The position numbers were made by a program, and so were the translations under genes. A stretch of DNA of 64,000 bases from Klebsiella quasivariicola (GTDB lineage Bacteria; Pseudomonadota; Gammaproteobacteria; Enterobacterales; Enterobacteriaceae): positions 620,001-684,000 of the forward strand of contig NZ_CP022823.1 of assembly GCF_002269255.1 (NCBI RefSeq), in the 5' to 3' direction. The first letter of the stretch is position 1. The number at the start of each line of letters is the position of its first letter. Shown here one piece after another: positions 43,911 through 52,728 of the stretch. The notes under the pieces are model-generated. The model made no database searches, had not been told where the DNA came from, and saw only the letters and a list, made by a program, of their open reading frames with translations.

Positions 43911-45734
43911 ATGCCGTTAATAGCCGGGATTGATATCGGCAACGCCACCACCGAGGTGGCGCTGGCGTCCGACGACCCGCAGGCGAGGACGTTTGTTGCC
44001 AGCGGCATCGTCGCGACGACGGGCATGAAAGGGACGCGGGACAATATCGCCGGGACCCTCGCCGCGCTGGAGCAGGCTCTGGCGAAAACACCGTGGTCGA
44101 TGAGCGATGTCTCTCGCATTTATCTTAACGAAGCCGCGCCGGTGATTGGCGATGTGGCGATGGAGACCATCACCGAGACCATTATCACCGAATCCACCAT
44201 GATCGGTCATAACCCGCAGACGCCGGGCGGGGTGGGGGTTGGCGTAGGGACGACTATCGCCCTCGGGCGGCTGGCGACGCTGCCGGCGGCGCAGTATGCC
44301 GAGGGGTGGATCGCGCTGGTTGACGACGCCGTCGATTTCCTTGACGCCGTGTGGTGTCTCAATGAGGCGCTCGACCGGGGGATCAACGTGGTGGCGGCGA
44401 TCCTCAAAAAAGACGACGGCGTGCTGGTGAATAACCGCCTGCGTAAAACCCTGCCGGTGGTGGATGAAGTGACGTTACTGGAGCAGGTCCCCGAGGGGGT
44501 GATGGCGGCGGTGGAAGTGGCCGCGCCGGGCCAGGTGGTACGGATCCTGTCGAATCCCTACGGTATCGCCACCTTCTTTGGCCTGAGCCCGGAAGAGACC
44601 CAGGCCATCGTCCCCATCGCCCGCGCCCTGATTGGCAACCGTTCCGCGGTGGTGCTTAAGACCCCGCAGGGGGACGTGCAGTCGCGGGTCATCCCGGCGG
44701 GCAACCTCTACATTAGCGGCGAAAAGCGCCGCGGAGAGGCCGATGTTGCCGAGGGCGCGGAAGCGATTATGCAGGCGATGAGTGCCTGCGCCCCGGTACG
44801 CGATATCCGCGGCGAACCGGGCACCCACGCCGGCGGCATGCTCGAGCGGGTGCGCAGCGTGATGGCGTCGCTCACCGGCCATGAGATGAGCACGATATAC
44901 ATCCAGGATCTGCTGGCGGTGGATACGTTTATACCGCGCAAGGTGCAGGGCGGGATGGCCGGCGAGTTCGCCATGGAGAATGCCGTCGGGATGGCGGCGA
45001 TGGTGAAATCGGATCGTCTGCAAATGCAGGTTATCGCCCGCGAACTGAGCGCCCGGCTGCAGACTGAGGTGGTGGTGGGCGGCGTGGAGGCCAACATGGC
45101 CATCGCCGGGGCGTTAACCACTCCCGGCTGTGCGGCGCCGCTGGCGATCCTCGACCTCGGCGCCGGTTCGACGGATGCGGCGATCGTCAATGCGGAAGGC
45201 CAGATCACGGCGGTCCATCTCGCCGGGGCGGGGAATATGGTCAGCCTGTTGATCAAAACCGAGCTGGGTCTCGACGATCTTTCGCAGGCGGAAGCGATAA
45301 AAAAATATCCGCTGGCCAAAGTGGAAAGCCTGTTCAGTATTCGCCACGAGAATGGTGCGGTGGAGTTCTTCCAGGAAGCCCTTAGCCCGGCGGTGTTCGC
45401 CAAAGTGGTGTACATCAAGGAGGGCGAACTGGTGCCAATCGATAATGCCAGCCCGCTGGAAAAAATTCGTCTCGTGCGTCGCCAGGCGAAAGAGAAAGTG
45501 TTTGTCACCAACTGCCTGCGCGCGCTGCGCCAGGTCTCTCCCGGCGGTTCCATTCGCGATATCGCCTTCGTGGTGCTGGTGGGCGGCTCATCGCTGGACT
45601 TTGAGATCCCGCAGCTGATTACGGACGCCCTGTCGCACTACGGCGTGGTCGCCGGGCAGGGCAATATTCGGGGAACAGAAGGGCCGCGCAATGCGGTCGC
45701 CACCGGGCTGGTACTGGCCGGTCATGCCGATTAA
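43911..45734 (+). CDS. gdrA: Glycerol dehydratase reactivase, large subunit (DhaB4/GdrA)
   Basis: 607 residues with an actin-like ATPase fold: LIAGIDIGNATTEVALA at the start (phosphate 1), LAILDLGAGSTDAAIVN (adenosine/phosphate 2), and VVLVGGSSLDFEIPQL near the end. With the small subunit (38805-39158) it uses ATP to eject inactive cobalamin from the dehydratase. The small-subunit gene lies in the divergent operon, as usual in Klebsiella. GCGGAGGTCAGC gives a good ribosome site. Confidence 0.95.
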   Translation: MPLIAGIDIGNATTEVALASDDPQARTFVASGIVATTGMKGTRDNIAGTLAALEQALAKTPWSMSDVSRIYLNEAAPVIGDVAMETITETIITESTMIGHNPQTPGGVGVGVGTTIALGRLATLPAAQYAEGWIALVDDAVDFLDAVWCLNEALDRGINVVAAILKKDDGVLVNNRLRKTLPVVDEVTLLEQVPEGVMAAVEVAAPGQVVRILSNPYGIATFFGLSPEETQAIVPIARALIGNRSAVVLKTPQGDVQSRVIPAGNLYISGEKRRGEADVAEGAEAIMQAMSACAPVRDIRGEPGTHAGGMLERVRSVMASLTGHEMSTIYIQDLLAVDTFIPRKVQGGMAGEFAMENAVGMAAMVKSDRLQMQVIARELSARLQTEVVVGGVEANMAIAGALTTPGCAAPLAILDLGAGSTDAAIVNAEGQITAVHLAGAGNMVSLLIKTELGLDDLSQAEAIKKYPLAKVESLFSIRHENGAVEFFQEALSPAVFAKVVYIKEGELVPIDNASPLEKIRLVRRQAKEKVFVTNCLRALRQVSPGGSIRDIAFVVLVGGSSLDFEIPQLITDALSHYGVVAGQGNIRGTEGPRNAVATGLVLAGHAD

Positions 45735-45786
45735 GCGGGCGCTTGCGCCAGCCTCTCTCTAAACGTGTTATTTCAGGATGCCGATA

Positions 45787-46590
45787 ATGAACCAGACTTC
45801 TACCTTAACCGGGCAGTGCGTGGCCGAGTTTCTTGGCACCGGACTGCTCATCTTCTTCGGGGCGGGCTGTGTCGCTGCGCTGCGGGTCGCCGGGGCCAGC
45901 TTTGGCCAGTGGGAAATCAGTATTATCTGGGGCCTGGGCGTCGCCATGGCCATCTACCTGACGGCCGGTGTCTCTGGCGCGCACCTTAATCCGGCGGTGA
46001 CCATTGCTCTGTGGCTGTTCGCCTGTTTTGAACGCCGCAAGGTACTGCCGTTTATTATCGCGCAGATGGCCGGGGCATTCTGCGCCGCCGCGCTGGTGTA
46101 CGGGCTGTATCGCCAGCTGTTTCTCGATCTTGAACAGAGTCAGCATATCGTTCGCGGCACTGCCGCCAGCCTTAACCTGGCCGGGGTCTTTTCCACGTAT
46201 CCGCATGCGCATATCACCTTTATGCAGGCGTTTGCTGTGGAAACCACCATCACGGCGATCCTGATGGCGATGATCATGGCCCTGACCGACGACGGCAACG
46301 GAATTCCGCGCGGGCCGCTGGCGCCGTTGCTGATTGGCCTGCTGATCGCTGTGATCGGCGCGTCGATGGGGCCGCTAACCGGCTTTGCGTTGAATCCGGC
46401 GCGTGACTTCGGTCCGAAACTGTTTACCAGTCTGGCCGGGTGGGGCTCGATCGCCTTTACCGGTGGGATGGCGATCCCCTACTTTCTGGTGCCGCTGCTG
46501 GCGCCGGTGGTGGGGGCGATTGTCGGGGCGTTTTTATACCGCAAGCTTATCGGCCACCATCTGCCGTGCGAATGCGGTATTGATGAGTAA
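45787..46590 (+). CDS. glpF: GlpF-type glycerol facilitator of the dha cluster
   Basis: 267 residues from MNQTSTLTGQC; the in-frame ATG nine bases upstream overlaps the ribosome site CAGGATG. Aquaglyceroporin with both NPA boxes (SGAHLNPAVTIALW and GFALNPARDFGP) and six membrane segments. It lets glycerol enter by diffusion. It lies 52 bp downstream of the reactivase gene and probably belongs to the dhaB operon, so glycerol uptake rises with its fermentation. It is likely a second copy beside the usual glpFK locus, which lies outside the window. Confidence 0.93.
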   Translation: MNQTSTLTGQCVAEFLGTGLLIFFGAGCVAALRVAGASFGQWEISIIWGLGVAMAIYLTAGVSGAHLNPAVTIALWLFACFERRKVLPFIIAQMAGAFCAAALVYGLYRQLFLDLEQSQHIVRGTAASLNLAGVFSTYPHAHITFMQAFAVETTITAILMAMIMALTDDGNGIPRGPLAPLLIGLLIAVIGASMGPLTGFALNPARDFGPKLFTSLAGWGSIAFTGGMAIPYFLVPLLAPVVGAIVGAFLYRKLIGHHLPCECGIDE

Positions 46591-46597
46591 AGTGGGA

Positions 46598-46651
46598 CCC
46601 GCCGCAGCGCGGCGGGGAATGAGGTTAACTTCCCCGGCCAGAAGCCGGGGG
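46598..46651. terminator. Hairpins between glpF and hdeB
   Basis: Two stem-loops lie between the convergent stops: CCCGCCG-N5-CGGCGGG at 46598-46616 behind glpF, and CCCCGGC-N5-GCCGGGG at 46633-46651 right behind hdeB. Neither has a clean U-run at the stem base, though ATTATTTTTTG follows the second one 7 bases later on the plus strand. Termination is inferred. Confidence 0.6.
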
Positions 46652-46656
46652 CTGGA

Positions 46657-46962
46657 TTATTTTTTGATGACCGCGCTGAGATCGCCGAGTTTGGTGGTGG
46701 GGTTCTTGTGGCACTGCTGCAGCATTTTCGGTACCGAAACGGTCTCGACTTCATGCCAGTCAACATAGTCGCCACCGCTAAAGTCGGTGTTGCGATTCAC
46801 CACCCAGAAGGCCACCGGGGTCATGCTTTTTGGGTTCATATCCATAAATTCCTGACAGGTCATATTCTGCGGCGTGGTTTCCTCAACCGCGAACGCCGGG
46901 CTGGTCATCAGACAGAATGTTGTGGCCGCTACGGTCAATACGAGTGCTTTAGGTAAATTCAT
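46657..46962 (-). CDS. hdeB: HdeB, periplasmic acid-stress chaperone
   Basis: 101 residues from MNLPKALVLTVAATTF, with a signal peptide cut after SPAFA. The mature domain has the HdeA/HdeB pattern TCQEFMDMNPKSMTPVAFWVV and DYVDWHEVETVSVPKMLQQC, with the conserved disulfide pair Cys36-Cys84. Family knowledge: at low pH the dimer opens and binds unfolding periplasmic proteins. It lies 26 bp after hdeD in one operon. An upstream in-frame ATG (46980) would hide the signal peptide and is less likely. Confidence 0.92.
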   Translation of the reverse strand: MNLPKALVLTVAATTFCLMTSPAFAVEETTPQNMTCQEFMDMNPKSMTPVAFWVVNRNTDFSGGDYVDWHEVETVSVPKMLQQCHKNPTTKLGDLSAVIKK

Positions 46963-46988
46963 TTTCTTCTCCAGTGACAAAATAGGGC

Positions 46989-47576
46989 TTAAGCCTGAGC
47001 GCGCTTCATTTTATTGCGCAGAACCAGCAAGCCGATGGCGCTAAATATCATTTCAACGCCGATAAAGGCAGTAATAAATAACCAGCTTTGCTGCGGGTTC
47101 ATGGCCAGCCACAGGCAGGCGATAAGCAAATCCAGCAGACCAATAAATATATTCCAGCCCGCGCCGCTTTGTTTTCTGGTTTGCCATCCGTTGACGATGC
47201 GGGAAATTCCGCCGAGAACAAATAAAAAGCCAAATAAGAAGGCCAGACTGCTCATGCCATTGAGGGGATTGACGACAAAGCTCAGGCCGAGCACGATCCA
47301 GGCAATGGCGAAGATCAGCGCCACCAGGCGCGATTTCCAGTGCTGCTGACGGAAGACAATCAAGCTGTACAGCGAATAGAAACCACAGATCATCAACAAC
47401 ATGCCGGTTACCGTAGCGAGATACCAGCCGGCGACCAGCGGCCAGGCCAGGCAACAGGCCCCACAGATAAACAGCAGCACCGCCATCATTCCGGCATGGC
47501 GTTTATATCGTAAAAAGACGCGTGGGCTAAACGCATTTAAGGTGTAATGGCTAAACATAAACATAAACATAAACAT
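46989..47576 (-). CDS. hdeD: HdeD, acid-resistance membrane protein
   Basis: 196 residues if translation begins at the first of four ATGs at 47576, after GCGGAGCAATT. Six membrane segments and the DUF308/HdeD pattern (RHAGMMAVLLFICGACCLAWP, VNPLNGMSSLAFLFGFLFVLGGISRIVNG in part). HdeD protects dense cultures from acid in E. coli. The N-terminus reads MFMFMFMFSHYTL: the hexamer ATGTTT is repeated four times, so four start codons in frame are available. First gene of hdeD-hdeB. Confidence 0.9.
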   Translation of the reverse strand: MFMFMFMFSHYTLNAFSPRVFLRYKRHAGMMAVLLFICGACCLAWPLVAGWYLATVTGMLLMICGFYSLYSLIVFRQQHWKSRLVALIFAIAWIVLGLSFVVNPLNGMSSLAFLFGFLFVLGGISRIVNGWQTRKQSGAGWNIFIGLLDLLIACLWLAMNPQQSWLFITAFIGVEMIFSAIGLLVLRNKMKRAQA

Positions 47577-47720
47577 AATTGCTCCGCAGATCCCGGTTGG
47601 TGGCCTGACGCTGAATAAAATACGTAATGGCTTATTCTGCTGGCCAAATAAAGGTCTGAGGGAAATAGTAGGCCGCGCCATCGGCAAGCGTAAATAAGAG
47701 CGCTGAGGTTACTCTATACG

Positions 47721-47746
47721 CCTGGTCTGACAGCTGTCAGACCAGG
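47721..47746. promoter_or_regulatory. Perfect 26-bp palindrome, putative EvgA operator
   Basis: CCTGGTCTGACAG followed by its exact mirror complement, with the core TGACAGCTGTCA. It lies between divergent hdeD (start 47576) and yfdX (start 47846). The E. coli EvgA box is a palindrome around ACA-n-CTGT, and both neighbours are EvgA targets there, so an EvgA site is the best reading. Confidence 0.65.
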
Positions 47747-47845
47747 CCCGCAATATCGCTTCCGGCCTCTGATTCTCAATGCCCACGATATTTTTTAAGC
47801 TGGCTGCGTTTGGTAATGCTTACCTATTTTAATCAGGAGTCAACG

Positions 47846-48478
47846 ATGAAAAAAGTCATTCTGGCGAGCCTGCTGGCAACCATGATGAGTACCTCTCCGG
47901 TGTGGGCGGCAGATAGCGCGACGGCAGCGCCAACCGCGGCAGCCACGACGCAGGTGCAGAAAGAAGCCGCCGATGTGCTGCAGGTGGCGGTGCAGGGCGC
48001 CAATGCGATGCGCGATGTCCAGTTCGCCCGTCTGGCGCTGTTCCACGGCCAGCCGGAGAGCGCCAAAAAACTGACAGACGACGCCGCCGCGCTGCTGGCC
48101 GCCGATGACGCCAGCTGGGCGAAGTTTGTGAAAACCGACGCGACAGCCAAAATGATCGCCGATCGCTATGTGGTGATTAACGCCACCGTTGCCCTGTCCG
48201 AAGACTATGTGGCGACACCGGAAAAAGAGAGCGCCATTAAATCGGCCAACGAAAAACTGGCGAAAGGCGATCAGAAAGGGGCTATCGAAACCCTGCGCCT
48301 GGCCGGCATTGGCGTGATCGAGAACCAGTATCTGATGCCGCTTAACCAGACTCGTAAGGCGGTGGCGCAGGCGCAAAAACTGCTGAAAGCCGGGAAGTAT
48401 TACGAAGCGAATCTGGTGCTGAAAGGCGCTGAAGAGGGCATTGTGGTGGATAGCGAGATGCTGGTGGCAGGCAACTGA
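47846..48478 (+). CDS. yfdX: YfdX-family periplasmic stress protein
   Basis: 210 residues from MKKVILASLLATMMSTSPVWA, a signal peptide, after AATCAGGAGTCAACG. The mature part is helical and alanine-rich (VQKEAADVLQVAVQGANAMRDVQFARLALFHGQPESAKKL in part; SANEKLAKGDQKGAIETLRLAG). This is the YfdX domain, strongly EvgA-induced in E. coli and reported as a pH-dependent periplasmic chaperone-like protein. An upstream in-frame start at 47810 would destroy the signal peptide. Convergent with evgS. Confidence 0.92.
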   Translation: MKKVILASLLATMMSTSPVWAADSATAAPTAAATTQVQKEAADVLQVAVQGANAMRDVQFARLALFHGQPESAKKLTDDAAALLAADDASWAKFVKTDATAKMIADRYVVINATVALSEDYVATPEKESAIKSANEKLAKGDQKGAIETLRLAGIGVIENQYLMPLNQTRKAVAQAQKLLKAGKYYEANLVLKGAEEGIVVDSEMLVAGN

Positions 48479-48539
48479 TCCGCGTTTCACCCTGAGAGAG
48501 CGCAGAGGAAGAAACTGACAAGGATGTCCCCTTAACGCC

Positions 48540-48558
48540 CGGGCAGGCGGACTGCCCG
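48540..48558. terminator. Hairpin between convergent yfdX and evgS
   Basis: CGGGCAG-GCGGA-CTGCCCG, a perfect 7-bp stem, lies between the stop codons of yfdX and evgS. A U-run is missing, so its function as a terminator is inferred from position. Confidence 0.5.
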
Positions 48559-48568
48559 AGCGGAACGG

Positions 48569-51500
48569 CTAGCGGCCAGTGAGGGCGTCGATTTCGCCAT
48601 CGATCTCGCGCATAACGCCGGTGATGTGCTGTACCACCTCCAGACAGCTTGCCGGCGATAGCGAGTCAGGCCGCTTCGCCTCAAAAGGGGCGCACAGCGC
48701 TTGCAGCGCAGAAATGCCAAGAATTTGCGCAGAACCGTGCAGACGGTGCAGCGCCCGCAGAAAGACCTGCGGTTCATGCCGGGCGATAGCCTGCCCGGCG
48801 GCCTTTAAATCCGCGGCCGACGCATCGCGGAACGTCTCCAGCATCTCATTCATCAGCGCCTGGTCTCCCCCGGTATTTTCGGTCAGGACGCTGAGCTTCA
48901 GGTGCCGGGTAGCGTGAGGCGATGCGTGGCCCACCGCTAAACGGCTGAGTTCGTGACTCAGTGTCTGAACCGACACGGGCTTAAACAGACACATATTCAT
49001 GCCGCTGGCCAGACATGCCTCCCGCGACTGCGGCAGCGCGCTGGCGGTCATGCCCCAAATTACCAGGCCCGGATAGCGACGGCGTAACGAGGCCGCCAGC
49101 GCCAGACCATCTTTTTTCGGCATATTGAGGTCCGTTATCAGCAGATCGTAATGTTTGCCGGCGAGTTTATTCTCCGCCTCTTCACCGTCGCAGGCTTCAT
49201 CGACGCGATAGCCGATGGTGCTGAGCTGGCGCTTGAGCAGCAGCCGGTTGGTGGGATGATCGTCCGCTATCAGTATCGACAGTCCGGGCAGAGCCAGCGG
49301 CCTGACGGGCAACGCCTGCGGCGTATGAATCGCGCAGCGGCTCACCTTGACCGGCAGGATGATGGTAAACGTGGTCCCCACACCCGGGCGGCTGACCATC
49401 TCCAGTCGGCCCTGCATCAGCGCCACCAGCTCTTTGCAAATGACCAGCCCGAGCCCGGAGCCGGTCTGCTGGCGTCCCTGACGCGCCTGGGCATAACGGT
49501 GGAAGAGCGTGGTCTGCTCTTCTTCACTGATCCCACAGCCGCTGTCGCTGACGGTGAGGGTCAGCTCTCCCTGCGTCTCGTCCGCCTGTACCAGCCGGCA
49601 GCTGACCTGAATCGCGCCCTCGGCGGTAAACTTCAGCGCATTGCCGATGAGATTATTGAGGATTTGCCGTAGCGCCTGCGGGTCGAGCCACAGCGTGGTT
49701 CCCTCCCGCAGAGGGCTATGGCAGTGCAGGGCGATCCCCTTTTGCTGTGCCAGCGCATCGAAGGTGTGGCACTGCTGCGACACTAACTGTGCGACATCGC
49801 TCCACTGCGGGGTGATCTGGTATTTTCCCGACTCAATCTTGTCGATATCAAGAATATTACCGATAAGCCCCAGCAGAGTTTGCGCCGTCGACCCCGCCAG
49901 CTCGATTGCCTCTTTACGCTGGCCGACGTTTAGCTCCGGCTTCGCCAGCAGTTCCAGAAAGCCGACGATGGCGCTTACCGGGGTACGCAGCTCGTGGCTC
50001 ATGCTGGCCAGAAAACGACTCTTCGCTTTTGTCGCCTGGATCGCCTTGTCTTTCTCGCGCTCCAGCGCGCAGGAGAGCGCTCTCTTCTGCGCCAGCTCCT
50101 CCTCCAGCCGCTGCTGAGAGTCTTTGCGTTTGCGCACTTCCCGGCACAGCGATAGCCCCCAGCCGAGACTGATGGCGATCAGCACCAGCGCAAAGGCGAT
50201 AAGCTGATAAAACTGACGACTATACTGGCTCCAGTCCTCTTTTTGCCGGCTGGAGATTTTCGACCATTTCTCGGTCATCTGCAGGATATCCCGTGGCGGA
50301 ATGGCCTGCAGCGCTTTGCTGAGAATGGCGGCCAGCACCGGTTCATCGCGTGGGATGGCCAGGCGGATGGCAGCGAGGGGAAGACCGTCGATACGGGTAT
50401 AGTGCAGATCCTGCGGATAGTAGTGGTCAATCATATAGCGGGCGGAGAGTTCCGAGGCCACCGCGGCATCGACTTCACCTTCCTCCACCATCTTCATGGC
50501 GATGCCGACATTATCCGTCTCCACCCAGTTAACCTGCGGATAGCGTGCTTTCAGATCGTGAGCCGCGATGGGCCCGACCGGCAGGGCGATCCGCACCGAT
50601 CGCCTCAGCAGTTGCTGATCGGGCGCACTGCCGCGGGCGACCAACACAAAGGCCACGTTAATGAGCGGATCGCTGAGAGTGACATAGGCCTGAGATTGTG
50701 GAGTGAGGGTGGCGGCGGGCATGATGGCCCAATCCTCTTTCTCCATGCGTTTTACCAGATCGTGGCGGTTGCGCACCAGGATGGGGTCTATCTGCAGGCC
50801 GGTCTGTAGCGAAAATATATTCAGCATATCGGCCATGATGCCGCGCAGTTCATCCTCGTTATCCACCAGGGTAAACGGCGGAAAATAGGGGTTCACCAGC
50901 AGGCGGATGCGATGATGCTTTTGCAGCCAGCGCTGCTCCTCGGCGGTAAAAGGCAGTGGGCTATTAAGAAACGACAGATCGCCGCGGTTGAGCCAGTTTT
51001 GCATGATCCGCATGGCGGTATCGCTGTCGATGGCGCGAATAAAACGATCGAGGATCTGATGCAGTTCGGGCCGATCGTCGCGAGTGACGAAGCGGTTGTG
51101 CTGTTCCTGCTGACGAAAATAGTGCGCGATGACCAGCGATTGCGAGAAATATTTCGAGATACAGTGGCCAGTGGTGATGTTGTTGCCAATGAAATACTGA
51201 TTTTCCCCGCTGACCACCGACGCGAGGGCCTGATAATCACTATCGTAAAGGTTGATTTTGGCGTTAGGAAACGCCTGCTGAATGATATCGAAAAAGGCGC
51301 ATTCGCGGGTGCAGGCCAGCGTGACCCGCCGGTCAGTAGTCAGCGGCGGCAGGGGGGATTTCAGCGAGGTCACCAGCGTCGGCCAGGTTTTGATCAGCGG
51401 TGCGGTTCGCGCCAGTCCCGGGGCAAGCGCATCCCGGTGCGCCACCTGCGTGAGCAGGGTATCCACCTGGCGGTCGGCCAGGGCGGCCAGAGCCTGCTGC

Positions 51501-51811
51501 TCGGTGTCATACTGGCGGATAATCACCTTTAGCCCGAGGCTGTGCGCCATCAGTGCCAGATAGTCGGCGTTAATCCCCTGATAGCTTTCCTCATCGCTGT
51601 CATAGACGATAGGGGTCATCTCGGGCAGCCAGGTGCCGACGGTCAGCGTCAGCTGCGCGGCCAGCCAGGTTTTTTCCTTACCGCTGAGCGGCATGTCGAT
51701 CGTGGCGATATGGGCATGGCTCTTTAGCTCCAGCTGTTTCATGGCATACGCGGCGGGAGAGAGGCTTAGCGCCAGCCCAAAAACCATGGATAAAATAAGA
51801 CGAACAACCAT
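48569..51811 (-). CDS. evgS: EvgS-like hybrid sensor kinase without a PAS domain
   Basis: 1080 residues. Signal-like N-terminus (1-23), two periplasmic Venus-flytrap domains (about 45-275 and 295-515), and one membrane segment (about 536-553). A helical linker, HisKA with His606 in FLASMSHELRTP, and HATPase (NNLIGNALKF, GSGLGLVICKEL) follow. Then come a receiver with Asp894 (LLITDLNMPKKDG) and an HPt with His1025 (LHRLHGSAQ). E. coli EvgS is longer because a PAS domain lies between membrane segment and HisKA; here only about 50 residues fill that space. Four bases separate it from evgA. Confidence 0.93.
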   Translation of the reverse strand: MVVRLILSMVFGLALSLSPAAYAMKQLELKSHAHIATIDMPLSGKEKTWLAAQLTLTVGTWLPEMTPIVYDSDEESYQGINADYLALMAHSLGLKVIIRQYDTEQQALAALADRQVDTLLTQVAHRDALAPGLARTAPLIKTWPTLVTSLKSPLPPLTTDRRVTLACTRECAFFDIIQQAFPNAKINLYDSDYQALASVVSGENQYFIGNNITTGHCISKYFSQSLVIAHYFRQQEQHNRFVTRDDRPELHQILDRFIRAIDSDTAMRIMQNWLNRGDLSFLNSPLPFTAEEQRWLQKHHRIRLLVNPYFPPFTLVDNEDELRGIMADMLNIFSLQTGLQIDPILVRNRHDLVKRMEKEDWAIMPAATLTPQSQAYVTLSDPLINVAFVLVARGSAPDQQLLRRSVRIALPVGPIAAHDLKARYPQVNWVETDNVGIAMKMVEEGEVDAAVASELSARYMIDHYYPQDLHYTRIDGLPLAAIRLAIPRDEPVLAAILSKALQAIPPRDILQMTEKWSKISSRQKEDWSQYSRQFYQLIAFALVLIAISLGWGLSLCREVRKRKDSQQRLEEELAQKRALSCALEREKDKAIQATKAKSRFLASMSHELRTPVSAIVGFLELLAKPELNVGQRKEAIELAGSTAQTLLGLIGNILDIDKIESGKYQITPQWSDVAQLVSQQCHTFDALAQQKGIALHCHSPLREGTTLWLDPQALRQILNNLIGNALKFTAEGAIQVSCRLVQADETQGELTLTVSDSGCGISEEEQTTLFHRYAQARQGRQQTGSGLGLVICKELVALMQGRLEMVSRPGVGTTFTIILPVKVSRCAIHTPQALPVRPLALPGLSILIADDHPTNRLLLKRQLSTIGYRVDEACDGEEAENKLAGKHYDLLITDLNMPKKDGLALAASLRRRYPGLVIWGMTASALPQSREACLASGMNMCLFKPVSVQTLSHELSRLAVGHASPHATRHLKLSVLTENTGGDQALMNEMLETFRDASAADLKAAGQAIARHEPQVFLRALHRLHGSAQILGISALQALCAPFEAKRPDSLSPASCLEVVQHITGVMREIDGEIDALTGR

Positions 51812-51815
51812 CGCA

Positions 51816-52430
51816 TCACCCTATTTTATTGCGCTGCGCAAAGTCATAAAGCTCAAGCAGGGAGCCGCAGCCTAATTTATCCATCAGACGGACCTTATAG
51901 GTACTTACCGTTTTATTGCTGATATTCATTTTGCTGCCGATGGTGGTGTAGTCGACGCCGCTGAGAATATAGCGGAACACCTTCATCTCCTGTGTTGACA
52001 GCGTATCCAACCGATCCTGGTCGGTGATGCCGTGGGTGCAGAAGCGCTCCAGTGAAAAAGGGAAATAGCTATAGCCATTATTGGCCGCGTCGATTGCGGC
52101 GAGGATATTATTCATTCCCTCTTTTTTACTCACAAAACCATTTGCTCCGCAGTCGGCGCTGCGTTTGCCGTAGAACAATTCATTCTTTGCGGAAATGATG
52201 ATGATTTTTCCCTGGTAGCGGCGTTTGCGCAGCTGCTCCAGCACCTCGATACCGCTGAGTTCCGGAATATCGACGTCGACGATCAGCAGGTCAGGCTGCA
52301 TGCTTTCCGCGGTCTGCACGGCATGGGCGCCGCTGTCGAGCTCTGCCGCGACGGTAATGCCGTTGGTATCGAGAAGATTGCGAATGGCGATACGTGCCAA
52401 TGGATGATCGTCAATGATTATCGCGTTCAT
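51816..52430 (-). CDS. evgA: EvgA, LuxR/NarL-type response regulator
   Basis: 204 residues. The receiver domain (1-120) has the acidic pocket IIIDDHP and phospho-acceptor Asp52 (LLIVDVDIPELSG). The LuxR helix-turn-helix covers about 138-200 (LSTQEMKVFRYILSGVDYTTIGSKM and NISNKTVSTYKVRLMDKLG). In E. coli, EvgA switches on acid-resistance genes through YdeO and GadE, and directly controls yfdX. The target genes hdeD-hdeB and yfdX lie next to it here. First gene of evgAS. Confidence 0.94.
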   Translation of the reverse strand: MNAIIIDDHPLARIAIRNLLDTNGITVAAELDSGAHAVQTAESMQPDLLIVDVDIPELSGIEVLEQLRKRRYQGKIIIISAKNELFYGKRSADCGANGFVSKKEGMNNILAAIDAANNGYSYFPFSLERFCTHGITDQDRLDTLSTQEMKVFRYILSGVDYTTIGSKMNISNKTVSTYKVRLMDKLGCGSLLELYDFAQRNKIG

Positions 52431-52728
52431 GGGGGCGTAAATCCTGGTAAAAAAAGAAGGGCGATGCCTGGTGCAGGTGCGGCGGGGGTTATTTTTATCG
52501 GTGCCGTAATAAGGCGCAATTGTAACACAAATCGTTTTCGGTCGGGAAAATATTGTGGAGTAGAGCCTGGCGAATATATTTGCATATCTGGCTGACAGCT
52601 GTAGGAACAGGCGTTCACTGGCTTCAGCGCTGTCTGCTGTTAAAAAAAATGCAAACGATTAATCTGCTTTTTTAAGGCAATTGCCAGGAAATATTCTCTG
52701 GCGACAACTGGCAGGTAAAATAATAACA
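52431..52728. promoter_or_regulatory. evgA / hdeB2 divergent control region with EvgA-type half palindrome
   Basis: 298 bp, AT-rich in the middle. At 52592-52610 lies CTGACAGCTGTAGGAACAG, whose right half CAGCTGTAGGAA matches the E. coli EvgA consensus half-site (CTGTARGAA) and whose left half equals the one in the hdeD/yfdX palindrome. It is placed 162 bp before evgA and 119 bp before the second hdeB-like gene, so it could serve both. Confidence 0.6.

Noticed and set aside
41206..45734. Propanediol utilisation (pdu) microcompartment operon
   Set aside because: The dehydratase and reactivase genes are flanked by dhaT, orfY and dhaR, and no shell-protein genes are present; the order is that of the glycerol regulon.
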